From positions 62,001 through 126,000 of the forward strand of contig NZ_JYMR01000034.1 in assembly GCF_000938255.1 (NCBI RefSeq): a DNA stretch of 64,000 bases. Direction: 5' to 3'. The notes below the pieces were generated by a model. That model made no database searches and had not been told where the DNA came from. It saw only the letters and a list, made by a program, of their open reading frames with translations. The stretch comes from Bradyrhizobium sp. LTSP849 (lineage in GTDB: Bacteria; Pseudomonadota; Alphaproteobacteria; Rhizobiales; Xanthobacteraceae). Below, piece by piece: positions 8,592-17,311 of the stretch (the first letter of the stretch is position 1; the number at the start of each line of letters is the position of its first letter). The position numbers were made by a program, and so were the translations under genes.

Positions 8592-8840
8592 TGCTCTCTC
8601 AATTCCGACCGGCGGTCACAGAGCGCCCTCCTCCCGCGAACGGCCCATCGCTGCGCGGCGCAAGGAGATTGTCCTGATTCTGATAGTGAGGGCCAATTCC
8701 GGCGTAAAGCCGAATTCGCCCGGGCTGATTTGCGTTCGCGGACTTTTAGACGGTTGTCGGGAGCCACGCAATCAAGGATCGCATCAAAAACGTATAAGAT
8801 ATTGATTTTTAATGAGAATTATAAAATTTTCGCCAGCCCA
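8592..8840. other. Gap between acpS and lepB with an AT-rich patch
   Basis: No gene is seen in these 249 bases. The part at about 8790-8832 is strongly AT-rich against a GC-rich background and on the minus strand contains TATAAT-like sequence (within TTTTATAATTCTC) some 230 bases before lepB. It could be a promoter for lepB-rnc-era, but no convincing -35 box is placed and the long leader would need explanation. Confidence 0.3.
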
Positions 8841-9260
8841 TCAAGGCTTGGCCAGCGGAACGGCGGAAATGATCACGAAGGCCTGCGCCAGCGGCCAGTC
8901 GTCGGTGATCGACAAGTCGATCTGCGCCTCGAACCCCTCCGGCGTCAGGTCCTGAAGCCTGGCCAGAGCGCCCCCGGTCAGCCGCATGGTCGGCCGGCCC
9001 CCCGGCAGGTTGACCACCCCCATGTCGCGCCACCAGACGCCGCGCCGGATGCCGGTGCCGAGCGCCTTGGAGCAGGCCTCCTTGGCGGCAAAGCGCTTGG
9101 CATAGGTCGCTACCACCATCTTCTCGTTCTTGGCGCGCCGCTCCGCCTTGGCCCGCTCGGCGTCGGTGAAGATGCGACCGAGAAAGCGCTCGCCATGGCG
9201 CTCGATCACCTTGGCGACGCGGGTGATGTCGATCAGGTCGGAGCCGATGCCGATGATCAT
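8841..9260 (-). CDS. acpS: Holo-[acyl-carrier-protein] synthase
   Basis: AcpS transfers 4'-phosphopantetheine from CoA to the serine of acyl carrier protein. The 139-residue product shows the N-terminal GIGSDLIDI with the metal-binding aspartate D8, and the second motif FAAKEACSKALGTG with the magnesium-binding glutamate and the KxxxKAxG helix. The ATG at 9260 overlaps the pdxJ stop as ATGA, so the start is secure. Length is normal for the family. Together with pdxJ it forms a two-gene translationally coupled unit, a linkage seen in many Gram-negative genomes. Confidence 0.95.
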   Translation of the reverse strand: MIIGIGSDLIDITRVAKVIERHGERFLGRIFTDAERAKAERRAKNEKMVVATYAKRFAAKEACSKALGTGIRRGVWWRDMGVVNLPGGRPTMRLTGGALARLQDLTPEGFEAQIDLSITDDWPLAQAFVIISAVPLAKP

Positions 9261-10009
9261 GCCCGGCTCCGGCCGCGGTCCATCGCCGCGCGCATGCTGC
9301 GCACCGTCTCGGCAAGGCCGACGAACAAAGCTTCGCCGATCATGTAGTAGCCAATGTTGAGCTCCATGATGTCGGGCAGCGCCGCGATCGTCTCTGCCGT
9401 CGCATAGTCGAGCCCGTGCCCGGCATGGACCTCCAGGCCAGCGGCCTTTGCGAGCTTCGCCCCCGCCACGATCCGCTGCCATTCGGCCTCAGCCTTGTCG
9501 GTATGGCCGTCGACCACGGCGTCGCACCACGCGCCGGTGTGGATCTCGATCACGGGCGCGCGCAGCCGCGCCGCCATCTCGATCTGCGCGGGGTCCGCGG
9601 CGATGAACAGCGAGACGCGGATGCCGGCATCGTTCAGCCGCGCGATGTAGGGCGCGAGCGCGTTGTGCTGGCCGACCACATCCAACCCGCCTTCGGTCGT
9701 CACCTCCTGGCGGCGCTCCGGCACCAGGCACACCGCATGCGGCCTGGTGGCGAGCGAGATGCGCATCATGTCGTCGGTCGCCGCCATCTCGAAATTCAGC
9801 GGCTTGGAGATCTCGGCCTTCAACCGCGCCATGTCTTCGTCGCGGATGTGCCGGCGATCCTCGCGCAAATGCGCGGTGATGCCGTCGGCGCCGGCCTCGA
9901 TCGCGAGCAGCGCGGCGCGCACCGGATCGGGATTGCGGCCACCGCGCGCGTTACGCAGGGTCGCGACATGATCGACATTGACGCCAAGGCGAAGCGGAAG
10001 AGCAGGCAT
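9257..10009 (-). CDS. pdxJ: Pyridoxine 5'-phosphate synthase
   Basis: PdxJ condenses 1-deoxy-D-xylulose 5-phosphate with 3-amino-2-oxopropyl phosphate to give pyridoxine 5'-phosphate, the last ring-forming step of the DXP-dependent vitamin B6 pathway. The 250-residue TIM barrel begins LRLGVNVDHVATLRNARGG and has ITAHLREDRRHI, LVPERRQEVTTEGGLD and EVHAGHGLDY, all strongly conserved in PdxJ. ATG 10009 is chosen; a GTG at 10021 would add only four residues. The 3' end overlaps acpS by four bases. Confidence 0.95.
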   Translation of the reverse strand: MPALPLRLGVNVDHVATLRNARGGRNPDPVRAALLAIEAGADGITAHLREDRRHIRDEDMARLKAEISKPLNFEMAATDDMMRISLATRPHAVCLVPERRQEVTTEGGLDVVGQHNALAPYIARLNDAGIRVSLFIAADPAQIEMAARLRAPVIEIHTGAWCDAVVDGHTDKAEAEWQRIVAGAKLAKAAGLEVHAGHGLDYATAETIAALPDIMELNIGYYMIGEALFVGLAETVRSMRAAMDRGRSRA

Positions 10010-10053
10010 TGCAAGGCTCACAAATTCGAAGGACAGGCGACTGCGAAAGACGC

Positions 10054-12339
10054 CTATCCATTAACACGTTCGACGCGGGCGACGACCGCCTTCGCGCGCA
10101 ACTGGGCTAGGATCGCACTGAGGTGCTTCAGATCGTAGACTTCGAGGTCGATCGTCGTCTCCGTGAAGTCCGGCGAGCGGCGCTGCATGCTGATGTTGTC
10201 GATATTGCCATCATGCTCGGCGATCACGGTCGCGATCTGCGCCAGCGCGCCGGGCTCGTTGACGTTCTCGACCTTGATGCGGGCCGGGAAACGCTGCGGC
10301 ATGGAGTCCTCGATGTCCCAGCGGACGTCGAGCCAGCGCTCCGGCTCCTCCTCGAAATCCTTCAGGGCCGGCGACTGGATCGGATAGATGGTGATCCCCT
10401 CGCCCGGCGTGACGATGCCGACGATGCGATCGCCGGGCACCGCGCCGCCGTTCGGTGCGAACTTCACCGGCAGGTCGGAATTGATGCCGCGGATCGGGAT
10501 CGCGACCGGGCTGCGCGGCGGCTCGGAGGCAACCTTCTCCTTGAGCTTGGCCAACCCCTTCTTGATGCCGTAGCGCGCAACGCGCTCCTCCTTGTAGTCC
10601 GGATACATCGCGCGGGCGACATGGGAGGCCTTGATCTCGCCGCGGCCGACCGCCGCCATGACGTCCTCGATCGAAGCGCGCGCAAGCCGCGGCAGCGCAC
10701 CCTTCAGCTTGTCGTCGGCATATTCGATCTTGGCGCGCTCGAACAGGCGCTCCACGATGCGCCGGCCGAGGCCGGCGTATTGGTCGCGCACGGCTGTCCG
10801 GGTGGCGCGGCGGATCGCGGCGCGCGCCTTACCGGTGACCGCGAGCGTTTCCCAGGCCGACGGCGGCGCCGATTGCGCCTCCGAGGTCAGCACCTCGACC
10901 TCATCACCGTTCTGGAGCTCCGAGGACAGCGGCGCGAACTTGCCGTTGATCTTGCAGCCCACCGCGCTGTTGCCGACATCGGTATGCACGGCATAGGCGA
11001 AGTCGATCACATTGGCATGGCGCGGCAGCGCGATCAGCTTGCCCTTCGGCGTAAAGCAGAACACCTGGTCGTGGAACAGCTCGAGCTTGGTGTGCTCGAG
11101 GAATTCCTCGGGGTTGGTACTCTCGGTGAGGATGCCGACGGTGTGGCGCAGCCAGGCAAACGCATTGGACTCGCGCTTGAGGAATTCGGTCGGCGAGCCC
11201 ACGCCTTCCTTGTAGAACACATGCGCGGCGATGCCGCGCTCGGCGATCTGGTCCATCGCCTCGGTGCGGATCTGGAGCTCGGCGCGCTGGTTGCCGGGAC
11301 CGATCACGGTGGTGTGGATCGAGCGGTAATCGTTCTGCTTCGGCGTCGAGATGTAGTCCTTGAAACGCCCCGGCACGACCGGCCAGGTGGTGTGGACGAT
11401 GCCGAGCGCGCGATAGCAGGACTCGACGTCGTTGACGACGACACGGAAACCGAAGATGTCGGACAATTGCTCGAAGCCGACCGACTTGCGCTCCATCTTG
11501 GTCCAGATCGAAAACGGCTTCTTGCGGCGGCCATAGACCCGCGCGCCCAAGCCCCTGTGACGCAGATTGTTGGAAAGCTGCGCCTCGATCTCGCCGATCA
11601 GGTTGCGGTTGCGCTCGGCGAGCGCATCGAGCCGTTGCATCACCACCGAATAGGCTTCGGGATCGAGGGTGCGGAAGGACAGGTCCTCCAGCTCCTCGCG
11701 CATTTCCTGCATGCCCATGCGGCCTGCGAGCGGCGCATAGATGTCGAGTGTCTCCTCGGCAATACGCCGTCGCGATTCCGTCGGCACGAACTCCAGCGTG
11801 CGCATGTTGTGCAGGCGGTCGGCCAGCTTCACCAGGAGAACACGGACATCGTCGGCAATGGCCAGCAACAATTTGCGCAGGTTCTCGGCCTGCTTGGCCT
11901 CGCGCGACACCAGCTCCAGCCGCTTCAGCTTGGTCAGGCCCTCGACCAGCGCGCCGATTTCCGGTCCGAAGATCTGGTCAATCTCGGCCCGCGTCGCCTC
12001 GGTGTCCTCGATCGTGTCGTGAAGCAGCGCGGCGACGATGGTCGCGTCGTCGAGCTTCAGATCGGTGAGAATCGCCGCCACTTCGAGCGGGTGCGAGAAA
12101 TACGGATCGCCGGAGGCGCGGGTCTGCGAGCCGTGCGCCTTCATCGCGTAGACATAGGCGCGGTTCAGCAGATCTTCGTTGGTGTTGGGATTGTAGGACC
12201 GGACGCGCTCGACGAGGTCATATTGACGCATCATGCGCGCGCGCGGCTTCGCCGGCCGCGCCACCGGCGCAGTCGGGGCCACGGCAACCGATTCGGTTGC
12301 GGCCTGCATCTGCGTTGGTCTGCGGCGTCGATACACCAT
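10054..12339 (-). CDS. rel: Bifunctional (p)ppGpp synthetase/hydrolase (Rel/SpoT family)
   Basis: The single long RSH enzyme of alphaproteobacteria makes and degrades the stringent-response alarmone. The 761-residue protein has, in order, the HD hydrolase domain (YFSHPLEVAAIL and LLHDTIEDTEAT, near residues 80-125), the synthetase domain (YISTPKQNDYRSIHTTVIGP, near 340-360), the TGS domain (VIDFAYAVHTDVGNSAVGCKING) and a C-terminal ACT domain. Both catalytic sites look intact, hence bifunctional. The ATG at 12339 adds about 37 residues before the conserved MMRQYDLVERVRSY, so an internal start is possible. It is followed by pdxJ after 44 bases and preceded by rpoZ; the rpoZ-rel order recalls rpoZ-spoT of enterobacteria. 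Confidence 0.93.
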   Translation of the reverse strand: MVYRRRRPTQMQAATESVAVAPTAPVARPAKPRARMMRQYDLVERVRSYNPNTNEDLLNRAYVYAMKAHGSQTRASGDPYFSHPLEVAAILTDLKLDDATIVAALLHDTIEDTEATRAEIDQIFGPEIGALVEGLTKLKRLELVSREAKQAENLRKLLLAIADDVRVLLVKLADRLHNMRTLEFVPTESRRRIAEETLDIYAPLAGRMGMQEMREELEDLSFRTLDPEAYSVVMQRLDALAERNRNLIGEIEAQLSNNLRHRGLGARVYGRRKKPFSIWTKMERKSVGFEQLSDIFGFRVVVNDVESCYRALGIVHTTWPVVPGRFKDYISTPKQNDYRSIHTTVIGPGNQRAELQIRTEAMDQIAERGIAAHVFYKEGVGSPTEFLKRESNAFAWLRHTVGILTESTNPEEFLEHTKLELFHDQVFCFTPKGKLIALPRHANVIDFAYAVHTDVGNSAVGCKINGKFAPLSSELQNGDEVEVLTSEAQSAPPSAWETLAVTGKARAAIRRATRTAVRDQYAGLGRRIVERLFERAKIEYADDKLKGALPRLARASIEDVMAAVGRGEIKASHVARAMYPDYKEERVARYGIKKGLAKLKEKVASEPPRSPVAIPIRGINSDLPVKFAPNGGAVPGDRIVGIVTPGEGITIYPIQSPALKDFEEEPERWLDVRWDIEDSMPQRFPARIKVENVNEPGALAQIATVIAEHDGNIDNISMQRRSPDFTETTIDLEVYDLKHLSAILAQLRAKAVVARVERVNG

Positions 12340-12480
12340 GCCGTCCTGCCTTCAAACGGGCCATGAACCAGCCCGTTGTATACATCTTAGCTCCGATCGC
12401 GCGCGCGTCCGATCAATTCAGTGACAGGTCGCGGTGCGAACCGACAACGCTATGGTAACCACGAAAACGCCAACAAAAGC

Positions 12481-12508
12481 AAAGGCCCGAACACGGGTTC
12501 GGGCCTTT
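12481..12508 (-). terminator. Rho-independent terminator after rpoZ
   Basis: A 12-bp perfect stem (12481-12492 with 12497-12508, AAAGGCCCGAAC and its complement) closes a 4-base loop 39 bases past the rpoZ stop. On the minus strand it is followed by a T-rich tract (TTTGCTTTTG), fitting termination of rpoZ before rel. rel would then need its own promoter in 12340-12480. Confidence 0.75.
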
Positions 12509-12546
12509 GATATGATCACAAGAATTCGACGATCGCGATGGGACGA

Positions 12547-12939
12547 TTACTCGTCCTCCTCGGGCTGCTCTTCCGGCGGCGCGAGGCCTTCGAGGCCCTT
12601 CAGGAGCTCTTCTTCGGTCATGCGTTCCACGGCAACTTCGGTATCGTCGGCATCGACGCTCGCGCCGGCGGAGCCGATCAGCGGCACTGTGTCCGGCTCG
12701 GGCTCGTCGACCTCGACGAACTTCTGGAGCGAGTGCACCAGCTCTTCGCGGAGATCCTCCGGCGAGATTGTCTCGTCGGCAATTTCACGCAAAGATACAA
12801 CAGGGTTCTTGTCGTTATCGCGGTCAACCGTTAGTTGTGAGCCGGACGAAATCATGCGGGCGCGGTGGGCAGCCAGCAGGACCAGGTCAAACCGGTTGTC
12901 GACCTTGTCGATACAATCTTCTACGGTGACGCGAGCCAT
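12547..12939 (-). CDS. rpoZ: RNA polymerase omega subunit
   Basis: Omega folds around the C-terminus of beta-prime and assists core assembly. The 130-residue product begins MARVTVEDCIDKVDNRFDLV, and continues LLAAHRARMISSG and NPVVSLREIADETI, the conserved omega core. The C-terminal half is long and acidic (ending PPEEQPEEDE), as in other alphaproteobacteria. The ATG at 12939 is fixed by the conserved N-terminus; 35 upstream in-frame residues do not resemble the family. It is followed by a strong terminator and then rel, whose product is functionally linked to RNA polymerase. Confidence 0.95.
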   Translation of the reverse strand: MARVTVEDCIDKVDNRFDLVLLAAHRARMISSGSQLTVDRDNDKNPVVSLREIADETISPEDLREELVHSLQKFVEVDEPEPDTVPLIGSAGASVDADDTEVAVERMTEEELLKGLEGLAPPEEQPEEDE

Positions 12940-13267
12940 GGACTGTCGCTCCGCTGTGGGTGGGACGAAATATGTGGATGATTGGGGGTAGTTATAGGGA
13001 CCAAGGCGGTTTCGCAAGGCCAATTTGTGATTTGGCCTCGCCAAACGGCTCTGCTACCCCCACATTGGGGCTGGGATGGGTGTTTTCCCGGGCGGCCATC
13101 GAGGGCGGCGCCGGGTGTATGCAAGACCGCCATAACTATACCTTGATTGCCCCGACTTCTCCGGATTTGTGGTTTCGACGGGTTTCGGCGGTAGTTTGAA
13201 CTGCGCGGCTTGCTGCCGTCGCGCCAACAATAAACGATTTATCACGAACACTACGCGAGCAAACTGA
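12940..13267. other. Divergent intergenic region between rpoZ and the NYN gene
   Basis: These 328 bases separate two divergent genes and must hold both promoters, but I cannot place convincing -35/-10 pairs. No protein frame looks real. The GC-rich section about 13040-13120 contains short self-complementary pieces (CCCCACATTGGGG) but does not match any structural RNA I recognise. Confidence 0.4.
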
Positions 13268-13912
13268 ATGTCACCTTCCTCTACCGACAAGATCGCGCTC
13301 TTCATCGATGGAGCCAATCTTTACGCGACGGCGAAAACTCTCGGCTTCGACATCGATTACAAGCGCCTGCTGAAGGAATTTCAGAGCCGCGGGACACTGC
13401 TGCGGGCGTTCTACTACACAGCGATCATCGAGGATCAGGAATATTCCTCGATCCGCCCCTTGATCGACTGGCTGGACTACAACGGCTACACCGTCGTCAC
13501 CAAGGCGACCAAGGAGTTCATCGACGCCTCCGGCCGACGCAAGGTCAAGGGCAACATGGACATCGAGCTTGCGGTCGACGCCATGGAGCTCGCCGAGCAC
13601 ATCGACCAGATGGTGCTGTTCTCGGGTGACGGCGACTTCCGCTCTCTGGTCGAGGCGGTGCAACGCCGCGGCGTGCGGGTCACGGTGATCTCCACCATCG
13701 CCAGCCAGCCGCCGATGATCGCCGATGAGCTGCGCCGCCAGGCCGATGTCTTCACTGACTTGGTCGAATTGCAGTCCAAGCTTGGCCGCGATCCGTCCGA
13801 GCGCCCCGCCCCGCGCGATCGCGGCGAGCGCGAAGCACGTCACCACGCCCCGCAGTTCCTCCAGCGCGCGACCACCATGGCGCCGAGGGGCGATGACGAC
13901 TTCGAGGAGTGA
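13268..13912 (+). CDS. NYN/PIN-like nuclease-fold protein (LabA/DUF88 family)
   Basis: The 214-residue protein is an NYN domain, a PIN-like fold predicted to bind a metal and cleave RNA. The acidic residues are visible: FIDGANLYA (D14) at the first strand, GNMDIELAVDAME in the middle and FSGDGDFRSLVEAVQ, followed by GVRVTVIS and the ADELRRQADVFTDL helix typical of LabA-like proteins. The last 40 residues are charged and rich in Arg. The cellular substrate is not known from sequence. Its last 20 bases overlap the following glycosylase gene, so the two are probably co-translated. Confidence 0.85.
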   Translation: MSPSSTDKIALFIDGANLYATAKTLGFDIDYKRLLKEFQSRGTLLRAFYYTAIIEDQEYSSIRPLIDWLDYNGYTVVTKATKEFIDASGRRKVKGNMDIELAVDAMELAEHIDQMVLFSGDGDFRSLVEAVQRRGVRVTVISTIASQPPMIADELRRQADVFTDLVELQSKLGRDPSERPAPRDRGEREARHHAPQFLQRATTMAPRGDDDFEE

Positions 13913-14567
13913 GACGGCCCGGCTAAGCCGCCAGCCCCTCACACTCGTACCCGACCGTGACTGTCCGCTCTGCCCGCGCCTGGTCGCCTTTCGCGAGGCG
14001 AACCGCGCGCGCGAGCCGCTGTGGCACAACGCGCCGGTTGCGCCCTTCGGCGATATCGAAGCGCGCCTTTTGATTGTCGGCCTCGCGCCGGGAATGCAGG
14101 GCGCCAACCGCACGGGCCGGCCGTTCACCGGCGACTATGCGGGTGACCTGCTCTACGCAACGCTGCTCGAATACGGCTTCGCCAAAGGCACCTACCAGGC
14201 GCGGCCTGACGACGGCATGAAGCTGGTCGACTGCCGGATCGCCAACGCCGTGCACTGCGTGCCGCCGCAGAACAAGCCGCTGCCGGCGGAGATCAACACC
14301 TGCCGTCAGTTTCTCGCGGCGAATCTCGAAACGATGCCGAACCTGCGCGCGATCGTCGCGCTCGGACGGATTGCGCACGACACCGTGCTCAAACCGCTGA
14401 AGCTGAAGGCCTCGCAAGCCCCCTTCGGCCACGGCGCGGTGCATCAGGCCGGCCCATTCAAGCTCTACGACAGCTATCACTGCTCCCGCTACAACACGAA
14501 CACTCGCGTGCTGACGCCGGACATGTTCCGCAGCGTGTTCGCGAAGGTGAAGGCTGACCTCGATTAG
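13893..14567 (+). CDS. Uracil-DNA glycosylase, family 5 (UDGb) type
   Basis: The enzyme excises uracil, and in this family also other deaminated bases, from DNA. The 224-residue protein has motif A GLAPGMQGANRTGRPFTGDYAG, four cysteines suited to a 4Fe-4S cluster (CPLC near residue 22, then AVHC and NTC in the middle) and motif B in the form DSYHCSRYNTNTR. Family-5 members have SYHPSPxNxxTGR there, so His-Cys-Ser replaces His-Pro-Ser. ATG 13893 with GAGGGG just upstream is chosen; it overlaps the NYN gene by 20 bases. The frame is open further upstream but only as a shadow of the NYN gene. The stop overlaps that of the convergent peroxiredoxin gene. Confidence 0.88.
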   Translation: MTTSRSETARLSRQPLTLVPDRDCPLCPRLVAFREANRAREPLWHNAPVAPFGDIEARLLIVGLAPGMQGANRTGRPFTGDYAGDLLYATLLEYGFAKGTYQARPDDGMKLVDCRIANAVHCVPPQNKPLPAEINTCRQFLAANLETMPNLRAIVALGRIAHDTVLKPLKLKASQAPFGHGAVHQAGPFKLYDSYHCSRYNTNTRVLTPDMFRSVFAKVKADLD

Positions 14568-15157
14568 GCCTTGGTCAGGCTCTTGGCGGGATTGGCCTTC
14601 AGCCAGTCGAGCACATCGCCCGCGTTCCGGTCGGGCGGAAACACTGGATAGAACACATGCGTGATCTTCGCATCGTCGATGATCAGCGCGAGGCGCTTGA
14701 TCAGCGTCAGGCCGGCGACCTCCATGGTCGGAAGATTGAGGGCACGTGTCAGCGCCAGCTTCTCATCCGAAAGCACCGGGAACGGCAGATGCAGCCGCGA
14801 CGCCATCTCGGTCTGGTAGTCGTTGCTCTGGGTCGAGAGGCCGAACACCTGTGAGGCACCTGCGGCCTTCAACTCAGCGAACAGATCGCGAAAAGCGCAA
14901 GTCTGCGGGGTGCAGCCGCGCGCGCCCGGGATCATATCCCAATCATCGACCAGCGAGATCTTGCCGGGCTCGCCGGTGCGCGGATAGGCGAACACCACGC
15001 TTCGGCCGGAGAGCGCCGACAGCGTGACCGAGGTGTCGTCGGTCGCGAGCAGGCTGATTTCGGGCAGCGTCGTGCCGATCAGATGCGCGGCGCCGCCGTC
15101 GTCGGCGGGTGCGGGAATCCGGCTCCAATCGACCTCGAGCAGATTTTTCTGATTCAT
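14564..15157 (-). CDS. Peroxiredoxin, PrxQ/Bcp-like
   Basis: A thioredoxin-fold peroxidase that reduces hydrogen peroxide or organic peroxides. The 197-residue product has the motif RGCTPQTCAFRDLF, in which the first cysteine is the peroxidatic one and the second, five residues later, fits the intrahelical resolving cysteine of PrxQ/Bcp proteins. FGLSTQSNDYQTEMASRLHLPFPVLSDE is the usual redoxin core. No signal peptide, so cytoplasmic. It is convergent with the glycosylase gene; the two stop codons overlap by two bases within a four-base gene overlap. The partner thioredoxin is not in the window. Confidence 0.88.
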   Translation of the reverse strand: MNQKNLLEVDWSRIPAPADDGGAAHLIGTTLPEISLLATDDTSVTLSALSGRSVVFAYPRTGEPGKISLVDDWDMIPGARGCTPQTCAFRDLFAELKAAGASQVFGLSTQSNDYQTEMASRLHLPFPVLSDEKLALTRALNLPTMEVAGLTLIKRLALIIDDAKITHVFYPVFPPDRNAGDVLDWLKANPAKSLTKA

Positions 15158-15161
15158 CTCG

Positions 15162-15635
15162 CTATCCCCGCGCCCGCAGCAAGCGGCCCTTCTCCCGGCT
15201 CCAGTCGCGCTTCTTCTCGCTCTCGCGCTTGTCGTGCAGTTTCTTGCCCTTTGCTACTGCGAGTTGCAGCTTGGCGCGACCGCGCTCGTTGAAGTAGAGC
15301 TTGAGCGGGATCAGCGTCATGCCCTCGCGGTCCACGGCACCCATCAGCTTGTTGATCTGCTTGCGGTGCAGCAGCAGTTTTCGCGGCCGCTTGGGCTCGT
15401 GATTGAAGCGATTGCCCTGGAGATATTCGGGAATGGTCGCGTTGATCAGCCAGATCTCGCCGTCCTTCGAATCGGCATACGATTCCGCAATCGTGCTCTT
15501 GCCGCTGCGGATCGACTTGACCTCGGTGCCGGTGAGCGCAATGCCCGCCTCGACCGTATCCTCGATCGCATAGTTGAAGCGGGCCTTGCGATTTTCCGCC
15601 ATGACCTTGATAGGACGTTCGTTCTTATCGGCCAT
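15162..15635 (-). CDS. smpB: SsrA-binding protein SmpB
   Basis: SmpB binds tmRNA and delivers it to stalled ribosomes for trans-translation. The 157-residue protein has NRKARFNYAIEDTVEAGIAL and LTGTEVKSIRSGK at the N-terminus, HEPKRPRKLLLH in the beta-barrel core, and the basic disordered tail KGKKLHDKRESEKKRDWSREKGR that acts in the decoding centre. ATG 15635 is chosen over GTG 15638. The ssrA gene itself is not in the window. It ends five bases before the peroxiredoxin start, so the two may share a transcript. Confidence 0.96.
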   Translation of the reverse strand: MADKNERPIKVMAENRKARFNYAIEDTVEAGIALTGTEVKSIRSGKSTIAESYADSKDGEIWLINATIPEYLQGNRFNHEPKRPRKLLLHRKQINKLMGAVDREGMTLIPLKLYFNERGRAKLQLAVAKGKKLHDKRESEKKRDWSREKGRLLRARG

Positions 15636-15709
15636 CACTTGTCAAAACCTGGGAAAAAACCTGATCGAGATACGAGCGGACGCTAACAGTTTGGAATGAA
15701 GCGCGCGCG

Positions 15710-16153
15710 TCACTTCTTGAGGAGATCGCGGATCTCGGTCAGCAGCACGACCTCTGCCGACGGCCTCGGCGGCTCCGCGGGCTTGGCCTCTTCCTTGCGC
15801 TTCAGCGTGTTCATGGCGCGGATCACCAGGAACAACACGAAGGCGACGATGATGAAGTTGATCGTCAGCGTAAGGAAGCTGCCGTAAGCAAGGACTGCGC
15901 CTTGCTTTTTCGCATCCGCTAAGTTGGTGGCGGTGACCGCCTTCGACAAGGGGACGTAGTAGTTCGAGAAGTCGAGCCCGCCGGTAGCAGCGCCGATGAG
16001 CGGCATGATGACGTCGCCGACCAACGAAGTGACGATGGCGCCGAAGGCCGCGCCGATGATGACGCCGACCGCAAGATCAACGACGTTTCCCTTCATGGCG
16101 AAGTCGCGGAACTCCGTTAGCATCCGCCTGCCCTTTTCGTCGACTGCGCTCAT
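15710..16153 (-). CDS. mscL: Large-conductance mechanosensitive channel
   Basis: MscL is a homopentameric inner-membrane valve that opens under hypo-osmotic stress. The 147-residue product has the N-terminal amphipathic helix (LTEFRDFAMKGNVVDLAVGV), TM1 continuing through IIGAAFGAIVTSLV, the conserved VIMPLIG, and TM2 (LTINFIIVAFVLFLVIRAMN), then a charged tail and a C-terminal helix VVLLTEIRDLLKK. ATG 16153 has GGGGGAG a few bases upstream. There is a slightly longer N-terminus than in Escherichia coli, ten residues before MLTEF, so an internal ATG is an alternative start. Confidence 0.95.
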   Translation of the reverse strand: MSAVDEKGRRMLTEFRDFAMKGNVVDLAVGVIIGAAFGAIVTSLVGDVIMPLIGAATGGLDFSNYYVPLSKAVTATNLADAKKQGAVLAYGSFLTLTINFIIVAFVLFLVIRAMNTLKRKEEAKPAEPPRPSAEVVLLTEIRDLLKK

Positions 16154-16179
16154 GACAAGCTCCCCCGGTGGCTAAAGCA

Positions 16180-17070
16180 TCAGTTGATCAGGCCGGCGTG
16201 CACCATGGCGCTGCGCACCGCAACGCGGGTCGGCTCGGAGACTGGCACCATCGGCAGCCGCAGCGTCTCGTCCATCTTGCCGAGCAGCGTCATTGCATAC
16301 TTGATCGGCGCCGGATTGCTCTCGATGAAAAGGTTGTTGTGCAGCGGCATCAGCTTGTCGTGAATCTTCAGCGCGGTGGCGTGGTCGCCCTTCGCCCAGG
16401 CGGCCTGGAACTCCGAACACAGCCGCGGCGCGACGTTCGACGTCACCGAGATGCAGCCATGGCCACCATGGGCCATGTAACCGAGGATGGTCGCGTCTTC
16501 GCCGGAGAGCTGGTTGAAGTCCTCGCCCATCGCCGCACGCTGTTGCGACACGCGCACCATGCTGGCGGTGGCGTCCTTGACGCCGGCGATGTTCTTCAAC
16601 TCCCACAGCCGCGTCATGGTGTCGACCGACATGTCGATCACCGAGCGCGGCGGGATGTTGTAGATGATGATCGGAATTCCGATCGCATCGTTGATCGCCT
16701 TGAAGTGCTGATACATGCCTTCCTGGGTCGGCTTGTTGTAGTAGGGCGTCACCACCAGCACGGCGTTGGCGCCGGCCTTCTCGGCATGCTGGGCCAGCTC
16801 GACCGCTTCCTTGGTTGAATTGGAGCCGGCGCCGGCGATCACGGGCACGCGGCCCTTGGCCTCCTCGATGCACCATTCGACCACCTTCTTGTGCTCGTCA
16901 TGGCTGAGCGTCGGGCTCTCGCCGGTGGTACCGACCGGGACTAGGCCGTTGGTGCCCTCGGAGATCTGCCAGTTGACCAGCGACCGGAACGCCGCCTCGT
17001 CCAGCGAGCCGTTCTTGAACGGCGTGACCAAGGCGGTGAACGACCCCCGGAATTTCGTCTTGGCTGCCAT
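16180..17070 (-). CDS. dapA: 4-hydroxy-tetrahydrodipicolinate synthase
   Basis: DapA condenses pyruvate with aspartate semialdehyde, the first committed step to diaminopimelate and lysine. The 296-residue TIM barrel has GTTGESPTL (pyruvate-binding region), VVTPYYNKPTQEG, the catalytic tyrosine Y137 in IIYNIPPRS and the Schiff-base lysine K165 in GVKDATAS. ATG 17070 is preceded by GGAGGAAG, which settles the start; the frame stays open upstream to about 17940 but only as antisense of the lytic transglycosylase gene. It is divergent from that gene. The product supplies peptidoglycan cross-link precursor, a loose functional tie to its neighbour. Confidence 0.95.
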   Translation of the reverse strand: MAAKTKFRGSFTALVTPFKNGSLDEAAFRSLVNWQISEGTNGLVPVGTTGESPTLSHDEHKKVVEWCIEEAKGRVPVIAGAGSNSTKEAVELAQHAEKAGANAVLVVTPYYNKPTQEGMYQHFKAINDAIGIPIIIYNIPPRSVIDMSVDTMTRLWELKNIAGVKDATASMVRVSQQRAAMGEDFNQLSGEDATILGYMAHGGHGCISVTSNVAPRLCSEFQAAWAKGDHATALKIHDKLMPLHNNLFIESNPAPIKYAMTLLGKMDETLRLPMVPVSEPTRVAVRSAMVHAGLIN

Positions 17071-17311
17071 GGACTTCCTCCGTACGCGGCAAGTTTTAGA
17101 GCAAGCCCCATACATATCGGGTCTATCCCGTCGGTAAAAGAGCTGCTGCCGACTGACGCACCGTTTAGGCCGCGATTTTGCCGCGGTGGTGGTGCAAAGC
17201 GGGCGAAGGTAAGCGGCTGTTGGTATTTTGTCCGCATATTCAATCAAATACAGCCAGATCTTGTACAGATAGGTCTTGAGCCAATTGACTGATTCGGGGC
17301 GACGAACCGCC

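Noticed and set aside
10123..12366. Long plus-strand open frame (747 codons) antisense to rel
   Set aside because: Shadow of the rel gene; no recognisable domain and typical antisense composition (Arg, Asp, Leu rich).
12940..13267. Possible small structured RNA between rpoZ and the NYN gene
   Set aside because: Short GC-rich pairings exist, but no match to 4.5S, 6S or other RNA motifs I know and no terminator bounds it.
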